Assembly: GCF_003387475.1 (NCBI RefSeq)
Contig: NZ_QUNO01000001.1
Location: 558,001-622,000, forward strand
Length of the DNA stretch: 64,000 nt
Direction of reading: 5' to 3'
From: Kutzneria buriramensis
GTDB taxonomy: Bacteria > Actinomycetota > Actinomycetes > Mycobacteriales > Pseudonocardiaceae
Shown here: piece by piece, positions 9,489-17,996 of the stretch
Position numbering within the stretch: the stretch's first letter is position 1
How the letters are laid out: each line of letters opens with the position of its first letter
Position numbers and translations under genes: made by a program
Notes under the pieces: generated by a model
The model's database searches: none
What the model was told of the DNA's origin: nothing
The model's input: only the letters and a program-made list of their open reading frames with translations

Positions 9489-9803
9489 GTGACCGGCGTG
9501 AAGATCGATCCGGACTGGATCGCGAGCTATGCCAGAACGGTGTCCCGCTCGGCCGGTGATCTCGGCACGGCGCGGGACGCCCTGCGCGGCGCGCCGCTGC
9601 CGGCCGACGCCTTCGGCCGGTTGGGCCGCACCACCGGCGCCGACACGGCGTACGCCCGGGCCGCGCAGAACCTGTCCGACCAGCTGGCCCGGGCCGTGGA
9701 CGCGCTCACCGCCGCCGCCGAGGGGCTGGCCAAGACCGCCGACCACTACGGCTCGCACGACCAGGACGTGGCGGCCACGCTGAAGCGGGCGGGGGGCAAG
9801 TGA
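9489..9803 (+). CDS. EspC-like small type VII secretion substrate
   Basis: The 104-residue helical protein resembles the EspC/DUF2580 class of type VII secreted proteins. Near the C-terminus the segment HYGSHDQDVAATLKRAGG contains the YxxxD general secretion signal. The protein at 24005 carries a parallel ending, YGDTD followed later by AGG. The GTG start has GGGAGGGG upstream. The last codon overlaps the next gene as GTGA, and small EspC-like proteins are often secreted as heterodimers with a longer WXG partner, here probably 9800-10900. Confidence 0.75.
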   Translation: MTGVKIDPDWIASYARTVSRSAGDLGTARDALRGAPLPADAFGRLGRTTGADTAYARAAQNLSDQLARAVDALTAAAEGLAKTADHYGSHDQDVAATLKRAGGK

Positions 9804-10900
9804 ACGTCTCCCCGGCCCACCTCGACTACCTGTCGCAGACCAGCCGCCGGCTCGGCGTGACCGATCCCGTGGAGGAGTACTACGCGCCGCTGGTCGGCCA
9901 GTGGTCCGCGCTGCGGGACGAGGCCGACCGCTGGCGGCAGGCGGCCAAGGCCGCCGGCGATGTCACCGACACGTTGACCAAGCAGCTGGGCGGCCTGGAC
10001 GCGTCGTGGCAGGGCAAGGACGCCGACTCGTTCATGGCCTACATGCAGGCCTACGGCCTGTCCGGGCACGACCTGGCCGACGCGATGAACGCCATGGCTG
10101 ACGCGCTCCAGCAGACCGCGGACGGCATCGAGCACCTCGTCGACCAGCTCGGGGACACGTTGGCGGACAGCGCCGACACCGTGTCCGACGCGCTGTCCGT
10201 GCCGGTGCACGGCGAGAAGCGGGCCACCGAGCACCTCGACGACCAGCACGGGCCGACCAGGCAGCTGTTCGAGTCGGCCCGGGACGTGCTGGAGGCGTTC
10301 ACCAAACTGTGCGGGAGCGACGCGTTCTCGAAGATCACCGTCAAGCACCCGATGCCGACCTCGAACTGGTCCTACAGCTACGCCCCGCCTGCCCCGACGA
10401 CGGCCCCGGCGCACGCCGTGACCGCCCAGCCGCCGGCTACACACGCGGCTGCGCAAACCCCGGCAGCAGCCACGGCACAGCCGGCCGTTGCGTCGCCGGC
10501 TCCGTCGGCCGACACCACACCCCAGGCCGCCGCGCCGGCATCTCACGCGGCCGCAGCCGGCGGCGCGCACATCGGAGGTGGCGGCGCGATGCCCGCCGCG
10601 GCCGGGATCGCGCACGACGCCGCGCCCGTCCAGGCACCCGGCGCCGGCACCGTTTCCGGCCTCGCCGACCAGACGGCCACCGAGCACTTCACGCCCGCAC
10701 CGCAGGCAGCGGCGGCGGCCCCCGCGCAGGGCGGGGCGGCCGGCAGCAGCGGCATGGGCATGATGGGTGGCATGGGCGGCCAGAAGGGCCAGGGCGGCGA
10801 GGACACCGAGCACAAGTCCAAGATCCGGCTCAGCGGCGATCTGCGGGATCTGCTCGGCGCGCCGGAGAAGACCGCGCCGACGGTCATCGGCGAGAAGTAG
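9800..10900 (+). CDS. WXG-motif type VII substrate with Pro/Ala-rich tail
   Basis: The 366-residue protein has a helical N-terminal half with the WXG turn at Trp70-Gln71-Gly72, then a Pro/Ala/Thr-rich linker from about residue 190. A Met/Gly-rich patch (GMGMMGGMGG) leads into an acidic segment (GGEDTEHKSKIRL) and a final PTVIGEK. Such tails recur in long actinobacterial ESX substrates. The start overlaps the preceding EspC-like gene. A stem-loop terminator follows at 10910. It is most likely secreted and probably acts at the cell surface; its target is unknown. Confidence 0.75.
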   Translation: MNVSPAHLDYLSQTSRRLGVTDPVEEYYAPLVGQWSALRDEADRWRQAAKAAGDVTDTLTKQLGGLDASWQGKDADSFMAYMQAYGLSGHDLADAMNAMADALQQTADGIEHLVDQLGDTLADSADTVSDALSVPVHGEKRATEHLDDQHGPTRQLFESARDVLEAFTKLCGSDAFSKITVKHPMPTSNWSYSYAPPAPTTAPAHAVTAQPPATHAAAQTPAAATAQPAVASPAPSADTTPQAAAPASHAAAAGGAHIGGGGAMPAAAGIAHDAAPVQAPGAGTVSGLADQTATEHFTPAPQAAAAAPAQGGAAGSSGMGMMGGMGGQKGQGGEDTEHKSKIRLSGDLRDLLGAPEKTAPTVIGEK

Positions 10901-10909
10901 CAGCGAAGA

Positions 10910-10935
10910 GAGGCCCCCGCACTCGCGGGGGCCTC
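10910..10935. terminator. Bidirectional terminator hairpin
   Basis: A perfect 11-bp stem (10910-10920 with 10925-10935, GAGGCCCCCGC) with a four-base loop lies between the convergent WXG gene and mycP, ten bases past the first stop and 18 bases past the mycP stop. It can act in both directions. Confidence 0.8.
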
Positions 10936-10952
10936 CTCGTGTCGAGCGATGC

Positions 10953-12407
10953 TCACATCTGGAGTCGTTGCGGCACCGGCTTGTGGTTGCGACGGGAGCG
11001 GTTCGTGGCGTGCACCACGAACAGGGTGATCAACAGCAGCGCCACGCCGATCAGCGTGCCGTACATGGCCCACAGCATCGGCGACACGCTCGCCACCTCG
11101 GTCACGCCGACGCCGGACGGGATCTGCGTGGGCTTCGCCGTCGCCGGCGAGTTCGGCTCGCCCGGGATCACCGCGGTCAGCGCGGCGACGGGATCGATCA
11201 TGCCGTAGCCGACCTGGTTGTTGCGGCCGGTGGGCGTGCCCGGGTGCTGCGCGGTCATCTCGATGCGGTGCATCACCTGCTGGGCGTCCAGGGTCGGGAA
11301 CTTCTCCCGCACCAGCGCGGCCAGCCCGGCCACGTACGGCGCGGCGAAGCTGGTGCCCTGGATCGTCTGCGTCTGCCCGTTGCTGGTCTTCTCCAGGTTG
11401 GCCAGGCCGGTGTTCGCGCCCGGGTCCAGGGTGATGATGCCGGTGCCCGGCCCGGCGATGCTGACCCACGGGCCCCACATGGTGAAGCTGGCCGGAGCGC
11501 CCGGTGTCTGTCCGTTGCCGCTGTCGGTGGCGATCGCGCCGACCGACAGCACGTCGTCGGAGAACCAGGCGGGCGACTCGATCCACTTGGGGTTGTTGGG
11601 ATCCGGCCGGTCGTTCTGGGTGTTGCAGAGGCTGCCCTGCTCCAGGTTGCCGGCGGCGGCCACGATCACCACGTTCTTGACGTCCACGGCGTAGTGGATC
11701 GCGTTCTGCAGCAGGCTCTGGGAAAGGCCGGGGGCCGGCGTCAGACAGGCCGACAGCGAAATGTTGATCACCGTGGCGTTGTGGTCGGCCGCGGTCATGA
11801 TGGCGTAGGCCAGCGTCTCCGAGGTGCCGGCGCCGGTCCCGTTCGGGTTGGTCGGCGTGGTCATCTTGATCGACGGGCTGGTCTGGCGGATCGGCAGGAT
11901 CTTGGCCGCCGGCGCCACGCCCTGGAAGCCGACCCCCAGGCCGGTCGTGTCCGCGCCGATGATGCCGGCGACCTCGGTGCCATGGCCGTCGCAGTCGTTC
12001 TTGTTGACGTTCGTGATGTTGTTGAGGTAGTCGATCTCCGGCAGCAGCCGGTTGTTGAACGCCTGGTGCCCGTTCACCCCGGTGTCGATGACGGCGACGA
12101 TCTGGTTCCTGCCGGTGGCGTACTGGTGCGCCTCGTCCAACCGCAGCCAGGTCTGCCCGTTGGGCGGCTCCTTGACCTGCCCCGAGCCGCCGGTGGACGT
12201 GATGCACGTCTGGTCCTCGGTGTACTTCGCGCCCGGGACCAAGCCCTTGTCCGGAGCCGGATTGGTGGGCTTGCTGTAGTTAAGTGGCGGCGGGGCCCAG
12301 GCGCCGGCGTTGCCGCCGCCGTCCTGCGCGAGCGCGGGGGCAGGGGCGAGGCCGAGCAGGCCGACCACGACGGCCGCCGCGAACGCGGTTGTCCTAGTGA
12401 TCCGCAT
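10953..12407 (-). CDS. mycP: Mycosin subtilisin-like protease
   Basis: MycP caps the periplasmic face of the ESX complex and stabilises it; mycosin proteases can also cleave substrates. The 484-residue precursor has a signal peptide ending near AQD (residue 29). The S8 triad is intact at Asp108 (VIDTG), His142 (DGHGTEVAG) and Ser353 (GTSFAAP), with oxyanion Asn254. A C-terminal transmembrane helix lies at about residues 447-470, followed by a basic tail. It is transcribed with eccD, whose stop lies six bases before this ATG. Confidence 0.95.
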   Translation of the reverse strand: MRITRTTAFAAAVVVGLLGLAPAPALAQDGGGNAGAWAPPPLNYSKPTNPAPDKGLVPGAKYTEDQTCITSTGGSGQVKEPPNGQTWLRLDEAHQYATGRNQIVAVIDTGVNGHQAFNNRLLPEIDYLNNITNVNKNDCDGHGTEVAGIIGADTTGLGVGFQGVAPAAKILPIRQTSPSIKMTTPTNPNGTGAGTSETLAYAIMTAADHNATVINISLSACLTPAPGLSQSLLQNAIHYAVDVKNVVIVAAAGNLEQGSLCNTQNDRPDPNNPKWIESPAWFSDDVLSVGAIATDSGNGQTPGAPASFTMWGPWVSIAGPGTGIITLDPGANTGLANLEKTSNGQTQTIQGTSFAAPYVAGLAALVREKFPTLDAQQVMHRIEMTAQHPGTPTGRNNQVGYGMIDPVAALTAVIPGEPNSPATAKPTQIPSGVGVTEVASVSPMLWAMYGTLIGVALLLITLFVVHATNRSRRNHKPVPQRLQM

Positions 12408-12413
12408 GATTCC

Positions 12414-13811
12414 TCAGAGGTTCAGGTGGCGCAGCGTGCTGTAGAGGTCCATCACGGCCAGCGCCAGCGGCACCACCGCGGCGATGCAGACGGCCTCGAA
12501 CACGTCCACGGACCGGCGCAGCACCGGCGAGAACTTGCGGTTGGGGAACGCCACGCCCAGCACCAGCGCCGCCGCGCCGACCACCACCAGCGTGCCGAAC
12601 ACCCACAGCAGCCGGCCGAACGGGTCGGACAGCGCGATCCAGCCGGCCAGCACGCCGCCGCCGGCGACGATGCCGCTGGCCAGCAGGGCGACCGCCTGGC
12701 TGCCGTTGGCGTACGTGCGCGAGCGCAGCAGCATCACCAGCGTGACGACGACCGCGAAGATCGGCCCCCACACGGTGCCCGAGGTGGCCGCGAGCACGGC
12801 GGCGATCGCGGTGGTCACGCCGGCGCCGATGATCATGCCGGTCATGTACTCGTGCGCGAGGCCGGCTCGCTTCTCGATCATGGCGTACTCGGGGAAACCG
12901 CCGTCGTCCTTGAGGTCCTCGGCGTTGCCGGGCACGGTCGGCAGCGGCAGCTTGGCCAGCCGGATGGTGAAGCGCGGCAGCCAGGACAGCGCCACCAGCG
13001 ACACCGCGGCCGCGCCGGCGGCGATGCCGGCGATCGGCTGCGTGTCCAGCACCGCGCCGACGAGGAAGGCCAGCCAGCCGAGGGTGGACGCGGTGGCGGC
13101 GGCGATGAACACGGTCACGCCCGAGCCGACCAGCAGGATGCAGGCCCAGGAGACGATCATCACCAACAGGCAGGCCAACAACAGGCTCCACCGCGTGAGG
13201 TCGCCGGGTATCACGTACAGGCCGGCCACGAACGCCATCGGCAGCCCGCCCGCGGCGGCGACTATCACGCCGGTCACGGGGACCTGGTAGACGCGGGTGA
13301 GCACGGCGCCGGCGGCGACGCTGGCGATCATCGCCACGCCCGCGGCGATCGCGGCCACCAGGCCGTAACCACCCGGCAGCAGCGGACCGGCCAGCAGCAC
13401 CGCGACGGCCGCGCCGAGCAGCGCGACCGCGCCGGCGACGTGACCGATTCGCCTTGCCGTCTCGGCGGTCCACGGCCGGAAACTGTCCGGATTGGACTCC
13501 GCGATGGCGTCGACGACGTCGTCGTACAGCGGTGGCGGCGGATTCTCCGAGCGGCGGCGCAGTTGCAGCAGATCGCCGTCGACGACGCCCAGCGAGGCCA
13601 GCGTGCGGCTCGCCTCCAGCGGCGGGTCGCCCAGCTTGGCCAGGCACCAGCCGCCGTGCCGCGCGCCGCCGTCCGGCGCGTTCTCCTTGGCCATGTGCAG
13701 CAGCACGGGCATCAGGTCGGCGACCGAGACGTCGGACGGCAACGCGACGTCGATGCGTGTCTGCGGCGCGACCACCGTCACCCGGCTGAACACCGTCGTA
13801 CCGGTCGCCAC
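12414..13811 (-). CDS. eccD: Type VII secretion integral membrane protein EccD
   Basis: EccD forms the membrane vestibule of the ESX complex as a dimer. The 465-residue protein has a cytosolic ubiquitin-like domain (about residues 1-90, with VFSRVTVVAPQTRIDVALPS) and then about eleven hydrophobic helices from residue 120 to the end, as expected. The start is GTG, preceded by GAGGGGG. It heads the minus-strand eccD-mycP pair and diverges from eccC across 188 bp. Confidence 0.92.
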   Translation of the reverse strand: MATGTTVFSRVTVVAPQTRIDVALPSDVSVADLMPVLLHMAKENAPDGGARHGGWCLAKLGDPPLEASRTLASLGVVDGDLLQLRRRSENPPPPLYDDVVDAIAESNPDSFRPWTAETARRIGHVAGAVALLGAAVAVLLAGPLLPGGYGLVAAIAAGVAMIASVAAGAVLTRVYQVPVTGVIVAAAGGLPMAFVAGLYVIPGDLTRWSLLLACLLVMIVSWACILLVGSGVTVFIAAATASTLGWLAFLVGAVLDTQPIAGIAAGAAAVSLVALSWLPRFTIRLAKLPLPTVPGNAEDLKDDGGFPEYAMIEKRAGLAHEYMTGMIIGAGVTTAIAAVLAATSGTVWGPIFAVVVTLVMLLRSRTYANGSQAVALLASGIVAGGGVLAGWIALSDPFGRLLWVFGTLVVVGAAALVLGVAFPNRKFSPVLRRSVDVFEAVCIAAVVPLALAVMDLYSTLRHLNL

Positions 13812-13999
13812 CAGGGCCCCCTCATCTTTCGGTCTCGTGTGGACTCACGCCACCGGGTGCGCCGAACTGGAGCAAACCGTCCGCGCGCCCCCCGTGGCCG
13901 CCCCTAGTATGGCCGCACCGGCACCGCCGGGAACGGCGGTTCCGGTGAAGACGTTCCAATGGGTTTAGATCCACCCCCGACCTGAAGAGGTGTGTCCCG
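13812..13999. promoter_or_regulatory. Divergent eccD/eccC regulatory spacer with nested hairpin
   Basis: The 188-bp spacer must hold promoters in both directions. It contains a nested palindrome: outer arms CACCGG and CCGGTG (13916-13921 and 13942-13947) around an inner 7-bp stem (13923-13929 with 13934-13940) closed by a GGAA tetraloop. TAGTAT at 13905-13910 could be the -10 for eccC. A GAAGAGG ribosome site at 13984-13990 serves the eccC GTG. Confidence 0.45.
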
Positions 14000-16900
14000 G
14001 TGAGCACGCTCCAGTTCAGGCGTCAGGCGCGCCTAGCCGCCCCGCGTCCGCCGGGCGGTGAGGTGCACCTGGAGCCGCCACCCGAGCTGCCCCGGGTGAT
14101 CCCCGGCAACGTGGTCATGAAGGTGCTGCCGATCGTCATGATCGTCGCCTCGGTCGGCATGATGGGCTACATGTTCGCGGCGCCCGGCGCCAAGAACCCG
14201 CAGACGATCATGATGGGCGGCTTCTTCCTGATCTCCACCGTCGGCATGATGGCCGGCGGCGCGGGCGGCGGGCGCGGCGGCGGCCAGCGCAAGGCCGAGA
14301 TGAACGAGGACCGCAAGGACTACCTGCGCTACCTCGGCCAGATGCGGGAACGCGCCCGCGAGGCCGCCGACGACCAGCGGGCCGCGCTGGAGTGGAACCA
14401 CCCGGACCCGCAGGCGCTGTGGTCGATGGCCACCACCCGGCGGATGTGGGAGCGCCGGCAGAGCGACCCCGACTTCGGTCACGTGCGCATCGCCCGCGGC
14501 TCGCAGCGGCTGGCCACCCGCCTGGTGCCGCCGCAGACCGGCCCCGTCGACGAGCTGGAGCCGATCGCCACCCTGGCGCTGCGCCGCTTCGTGCGCGCCC
14601 ACTCGATCGTGCCCGACCTGCCGACCATGATCACCATGCGTGGCTTCGCCGCCATCTCGCTTTCCGGCGACCGCGAGCAGACCCGCGGCCTGGCCCGGGC
14701 CATGCTCGGGCAGCTGGTCACGTTCCACTCGCCGGAGGACCTGCTGGTCGCGGTGGTCAGCGCCGGCCGGGCCAAGAACGAGTGGGAATGGTGCAAGTGG
14801 CTGCCGCACGCCCAGCACCCGACCGAGGTCGACGGCATCGGCCAGATGCGGCTGATGACCGGATCGCTGCAACAGGTCGAGGACTGGCTGCACGAGCAGA
14901 CCAAGGACCGCCAGCGGTTCCAGCGCAACGCCCCGCCGCTGACCGACCAGCCGCACATCCTGATCGTGATCGACGACGGCGAGATCACCCGCGAGGAGCA
15001 GATCATCCTCGACGAGGGCCTGGTCGGCGTGACCCTGCTCGACCTGTCCGACTCGCTGGGCAACCTGGCCAACCGCCGGGGCCTGCGGCTGGTCGTGGAG
15101 CCTGACCGGCTCGGCGCCCGCAGCGGCGCCGGCGTGGAGTGGTTCGGCAAGCCCGACTCGCTGTCCGTGGCGGAGGCCGAGGCGCTGGCCCGGCGGCTCG
15201 CGCCGTACCGCATCGGCGGCCAGGAGGCCACCGGCGCCGAGGACCAGCCGCTGCTCAACGCCAACCCGCCGATCCTGGAGCTGCTCGGCATCCCGGGCGA
15301 CCCGATGACGTTCGAGATCGCGCAGGCGTGGCGGCCGCGGCCGAAGTCCGACCGCTACAAGATCCCGTTCGGCGTCGGTGAGTTCGGCCAGTCCGTGGAG
15401 CTGGACATCAAGGAGGCGGCCGAGGGCGGCATGGGCCCGCACGGCCTGTGCATCGGCGCGACCGGTTCGGGTAAGTCGGAGTTCCTGCGCACCCTGGTGC
15501 TCGGCCTGCTGGCCACCCACTCGTCCACCGCGCTGAACATGATCCTGGTGGACTTCAAGGGTGGCGCGACGTTCCTCGGCCTGGACGACTCGCCGCACGT
15601 GGCGGCGGTCATCACCAACCTGTCCGGCGACCTCACCCTGGTCGACCGCATGAAGGACGCCATCGCCGGCGAGGTGGCCCGCCGCCAGGAGGTCCTGGCC
15701 AAGGGCAACTACAAGAACGTCTGGGACTACGAGAGCGCCCGCGAGAAGGGCGCCGACCTCGACCCGCTGCCGGCGCTGTTCATCTGCATCGACGAGTTCT
15801 CCGAGATGCTGACCGCGAAGCCGGACTTCATCGACATCTTCCTCCAGATCGGCCGCGTCGGCCGGTCGCTGCAGATGCACATGCTGCTGGCCTCGCAGCG
15901 GCTGGAGGAGGGCAAGCTCCGCGGCCTGGACACCTATCTGTCCTACCGGATCGGCCTCAAGACGTTCTCCGCGTCGGAATCCCGAGCGGTGCTCGGCGTT
16001 CCCGACGCCTACGAGCTGCCGCCCATCCCCGGCTCGGGCTACCTGGCCGTGCAGGGCGAGCCGATGACCCGGTTCAAGGCCGCCTACGTCTCCGGCCCGT
16101 ACCGGCCGGCCGGCATGATCGCCGGCCCGGCCGCGCCCGCCGGCATCAGCGGCGACCGCCGGCCCAAGTGGTTCGTGCCGGACTTCGTGGAGATCCCCAA
16201 GGAGCCGGAGAAGCCGCGCGAGGTCGTCAAGGAGAAGCCCAAGGACGACGACAAGATCGAGCCCAGCGTGCTCGAGGTCATCGTCGGCCGGCTGGGCGGC
16301 CAGGGCGCGCCGGCGCACCAGGTGTGGCTGCCGCCGCTGAACGAGCCGCAGTCGCTGGACATGCTGCTGCCGCCGCTGTCCGCGACGCCGGACCGGGGCA
16401 TCTACCCGCAGGGCTACCAGGGCTACCTCCAGATCCCGCTGGGCTTGGTGGACAAGCCGTTCGAGCAGCGCCGGGACCCGTTCTGGGCGGACTTCTCCGG
16501 CGCGGCCGGCCACGGCGCGGTCGTCGGCGGCCCGCAGTCCGGCAAGTCGATGCTGCTGCGGACGTTGATCATGTCGATGTCGGTGACGCACACCCCGGAG
16601 GAGGTCCAGTTCTACTGCCTGGACCTCGGCGGCGGCACGCTCGCGCCGCTGGAGGGGCTGCCGCACGTCGGCGGCGTGGCCAGCCGGCTCGAGCCGGACA
16701 AGGCCCGACGCATGGTGGCCGAGCTGACCAGCCTGATCGCCGACCGGGAGCAGCGGTTCCGCAACGCCGGCATCGACGGCATGGTCGAGTTCCGCAACCG
16801 CAAGCGGCGCGGCGAGATCAAGGACGACCCTTACGGCGACGTCTTCGTGGTCATCGACGGCTGGCTGAACTTCCGGCAGGAGTTCGAGGCGCTGGAGCCG

Positions 16901-17995
16901 GCCATCCTCGCCCTGGCCGCCCAGGGTCTGTCCTTCGGCATCCACGTGATGATCTCGGCCAACCGGTGGGCGGAGATCCGGCCCGCGGTCAAGGACCTGA
17001 TGGGCACGCGGTTCGAGCTCCGGCTCGGTGACCCCAGCGAGTCCGAGTTCGACCGCAAGGTCGCGGTCAACGTGCCGGTCGGACGTCCGGGTCGCGGCCT
17101 CACGCCGGACCGGCTGCACTTCCTGACCGCGTTGCCGCGCATCGACTCCTCGTCCAACGTGGGCGACGTCGGCGCCGGCGTGCAGGACGCCATCGGCAAG
17201 ATCACGGCCGCCTGGCGCGGCCCGGTCGCGCCGCAGGTCCGCCTGCTGCCGGAGCTGCTGCCGTACGAGCAGCTGCCGGTGCCGCAGCAGCAGCGCAACC
17301 CGCACCTGGTGCCGATCGGCGTCAACGAGGACGGCCTCGCGCCGGTGTTCCTCGACTTCGACAACGACTCGCACTTCTTCGCCTTCGCCGAGGGCGAGTC
17401 CGGCAAGACCAACCTGCTGCGCACCATCGTCCGGGGCATCATGACCCGGTACACCACCAGCGAGGCCGTGATCCTGCTGGTCGACTACCGGCGCACGATG
17501 CTCGGGTTCATCGACACCGACCACCTGCTCAGCTACGTGGTGTCGGCCAACCAGCTCGCCGACACCATCGCCGACGTCAAGAACTCGCTGAAGGGCCGGC
17601 TGCCCGGCCCGGACGTCACCCAGGAGCAGCTCAAGGCCCGGTCCTGGTGGAAGGGCCCCGAGGTGTTCGTGGTGGTCGACGACTACGACCTGGTGGCGAC
17701 CCAGAGCGGCAACCCGTTGCAGCCGCTGGCCGAGTTCCTGCCGCAGGCCAAGGACGTCGGCCTGCACATGATCCTGGCCCGCCGCTCCGGCGGCGCCAGC
17801 CGGGCGCTGTTCGACCCGGTGATCGGCAAGCTGCGCGAGATCGCCGCGCCGGGCATGGTGATGTCCTGCAGCAAGGACGAGGGCGTGCTGATCGGCACGT
17901 ACAAGCCGCAGATCCTGCCGCCGGGCCGGGGCGTGATCGTGACCCGCAAGCTGGGCCAGCAGCTGATGCAGACCGCGTGGCTGCCGGGCGAGTGA
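14000..17995 (+). CDS. eccC: Type VII secretion ATPase EccC (fused EccCa-EccCb)
   Basis: EccC is the FtsK/SpoIIIE-type motor that recognises YxxxD/E-tagged substrates. The 1331-residue protein has two transmembrane helices at about residues 38-85, a DUF domain, and three P-loop ATPase domains with GATGSGKS at 486-493, GPQSGKS at 844-850 and EGESGKT at 1131-1137. The domain-1 acidic residues in VDFKGG and ICIDEF are present. The third P-loop departs from the canonical GxxxxGK form, common in distal ESX ATPase domains. The fused form is typical of ESX-4. Confidence 0.96.
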   Translation: MSTLQFRRQARLAAPRPPGGEVHLEPPPELPRVIPGNVVMKVLPIVMIVASVGMMGYMFAAPGAKNPQTIMMGGFFLISTVGMMAGGAGGGRGGGQRKAEMNEDRKDYLRYLGQMRERAREAADDQRAALEWNHPDPQALWSMATTRRMWERRQSDPDFGHVRIARGSQRLATRLVPPQTGPVDELEPIATLALRRFVRAHSIVPDLPTMITMRGFAAISLSGDREQTRGLARAMLGQLVTFHSPEDLLVAVVSAGRAKNEWEWCKWLPHAQHPTEVDGIGQMRLMTGSLQQVEDWLHEQTKDRQRFQRNAPPLTDQPHILIVIDDGEITREEQIILDEGLVGVTLLDLSDSLGNLANRRGLRLVVEPDRLGARSGAGVEWFGKPDSLSVAEAEALARRLAPYRIGGQEATGAEDQPLLNANPPILELLGIPGDPMTFEIAQAWRPRPKSDRYKIPFGVGEFGQSVELDIKEAAEGGMGPHGLCIGATGSGKSEFLRTLVLGLLATHSSTALNMILVDFKGGATFLGLDDSPHVAAVITNLSGDLTLVDRMKDAIAGEVARRQEVLAKGNYKNVWDYESAREKGADLDPLPALFICIDEFSEMLTAKPDFIDIFLQIGRVGRSLQMHMLLASQRLEEGKLRGLDTYLSYRIGLKTFSASESRAVLGVPDAYELPPIPGSGYLAVQGEPMTRFKAAYVSGPYRPAGMIAGPAAPAGISGDRRPKWFVPDFVEIPKEPEKPREVVKEKPKDDDKIEPSVLEVIVGRLGGQGAPAHQVWLPPLNEPQSLDMLLPPLSATPDRGIYPQGYQGYLQIPLGLVDKPFEQRRDPFWADFSGAAGHGAVVGGPQSGKSMLLRTLIMSMSVTHTPEEVQFYCLDLGGGTLAPLEGLPHVGGVASRLEPDKARRMVAELTSLIADREQRFRNAGIDGMVEFRNRKRRGEIKDDPYGDVFVVIDGWLNFRQEFEALEPAILALAAQGLSFGIHVMISANRWAEIRPAVKDLMGTRFELRLGDPSESEFDRKVAVNVPVGRPGRGLTPDRLHFLTALPRIDSSSNVGDVGAGVQDAIGKITAAWRGPVAPQVRLLPELLPYEQLPVPQQQRNPHLVPIGVNEDGLAPVFLDFDNDSHFFAFAEGESGKTNLLRTIVRGIMTRYTTSEAVILLVDYRRTMLGFIDTDHLLSYVVSANQLADTIADVKNSLKGRLPGPDVTQEQLKARSWWKGPEVFVVVDDYDLVATQSGNPLQPLAEFLPQAKDVGLHMILARRSGGASRALFDPVIGKLREIAAPGMVMSCSKDEGVLIGTYKPQILPPGRGVIVTRKLGQQLMQTAWLPGE

Positions 17996-17996
17996 G

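Noticed and set aside
10767-13907. Long plus-strand frame across mycP and eccD
   Set aside because: The minus-strand products are unmistakable mycosin and EccD; the plus-strand translation is His/Arg/Gln-rich low-complexity shadow sequence.
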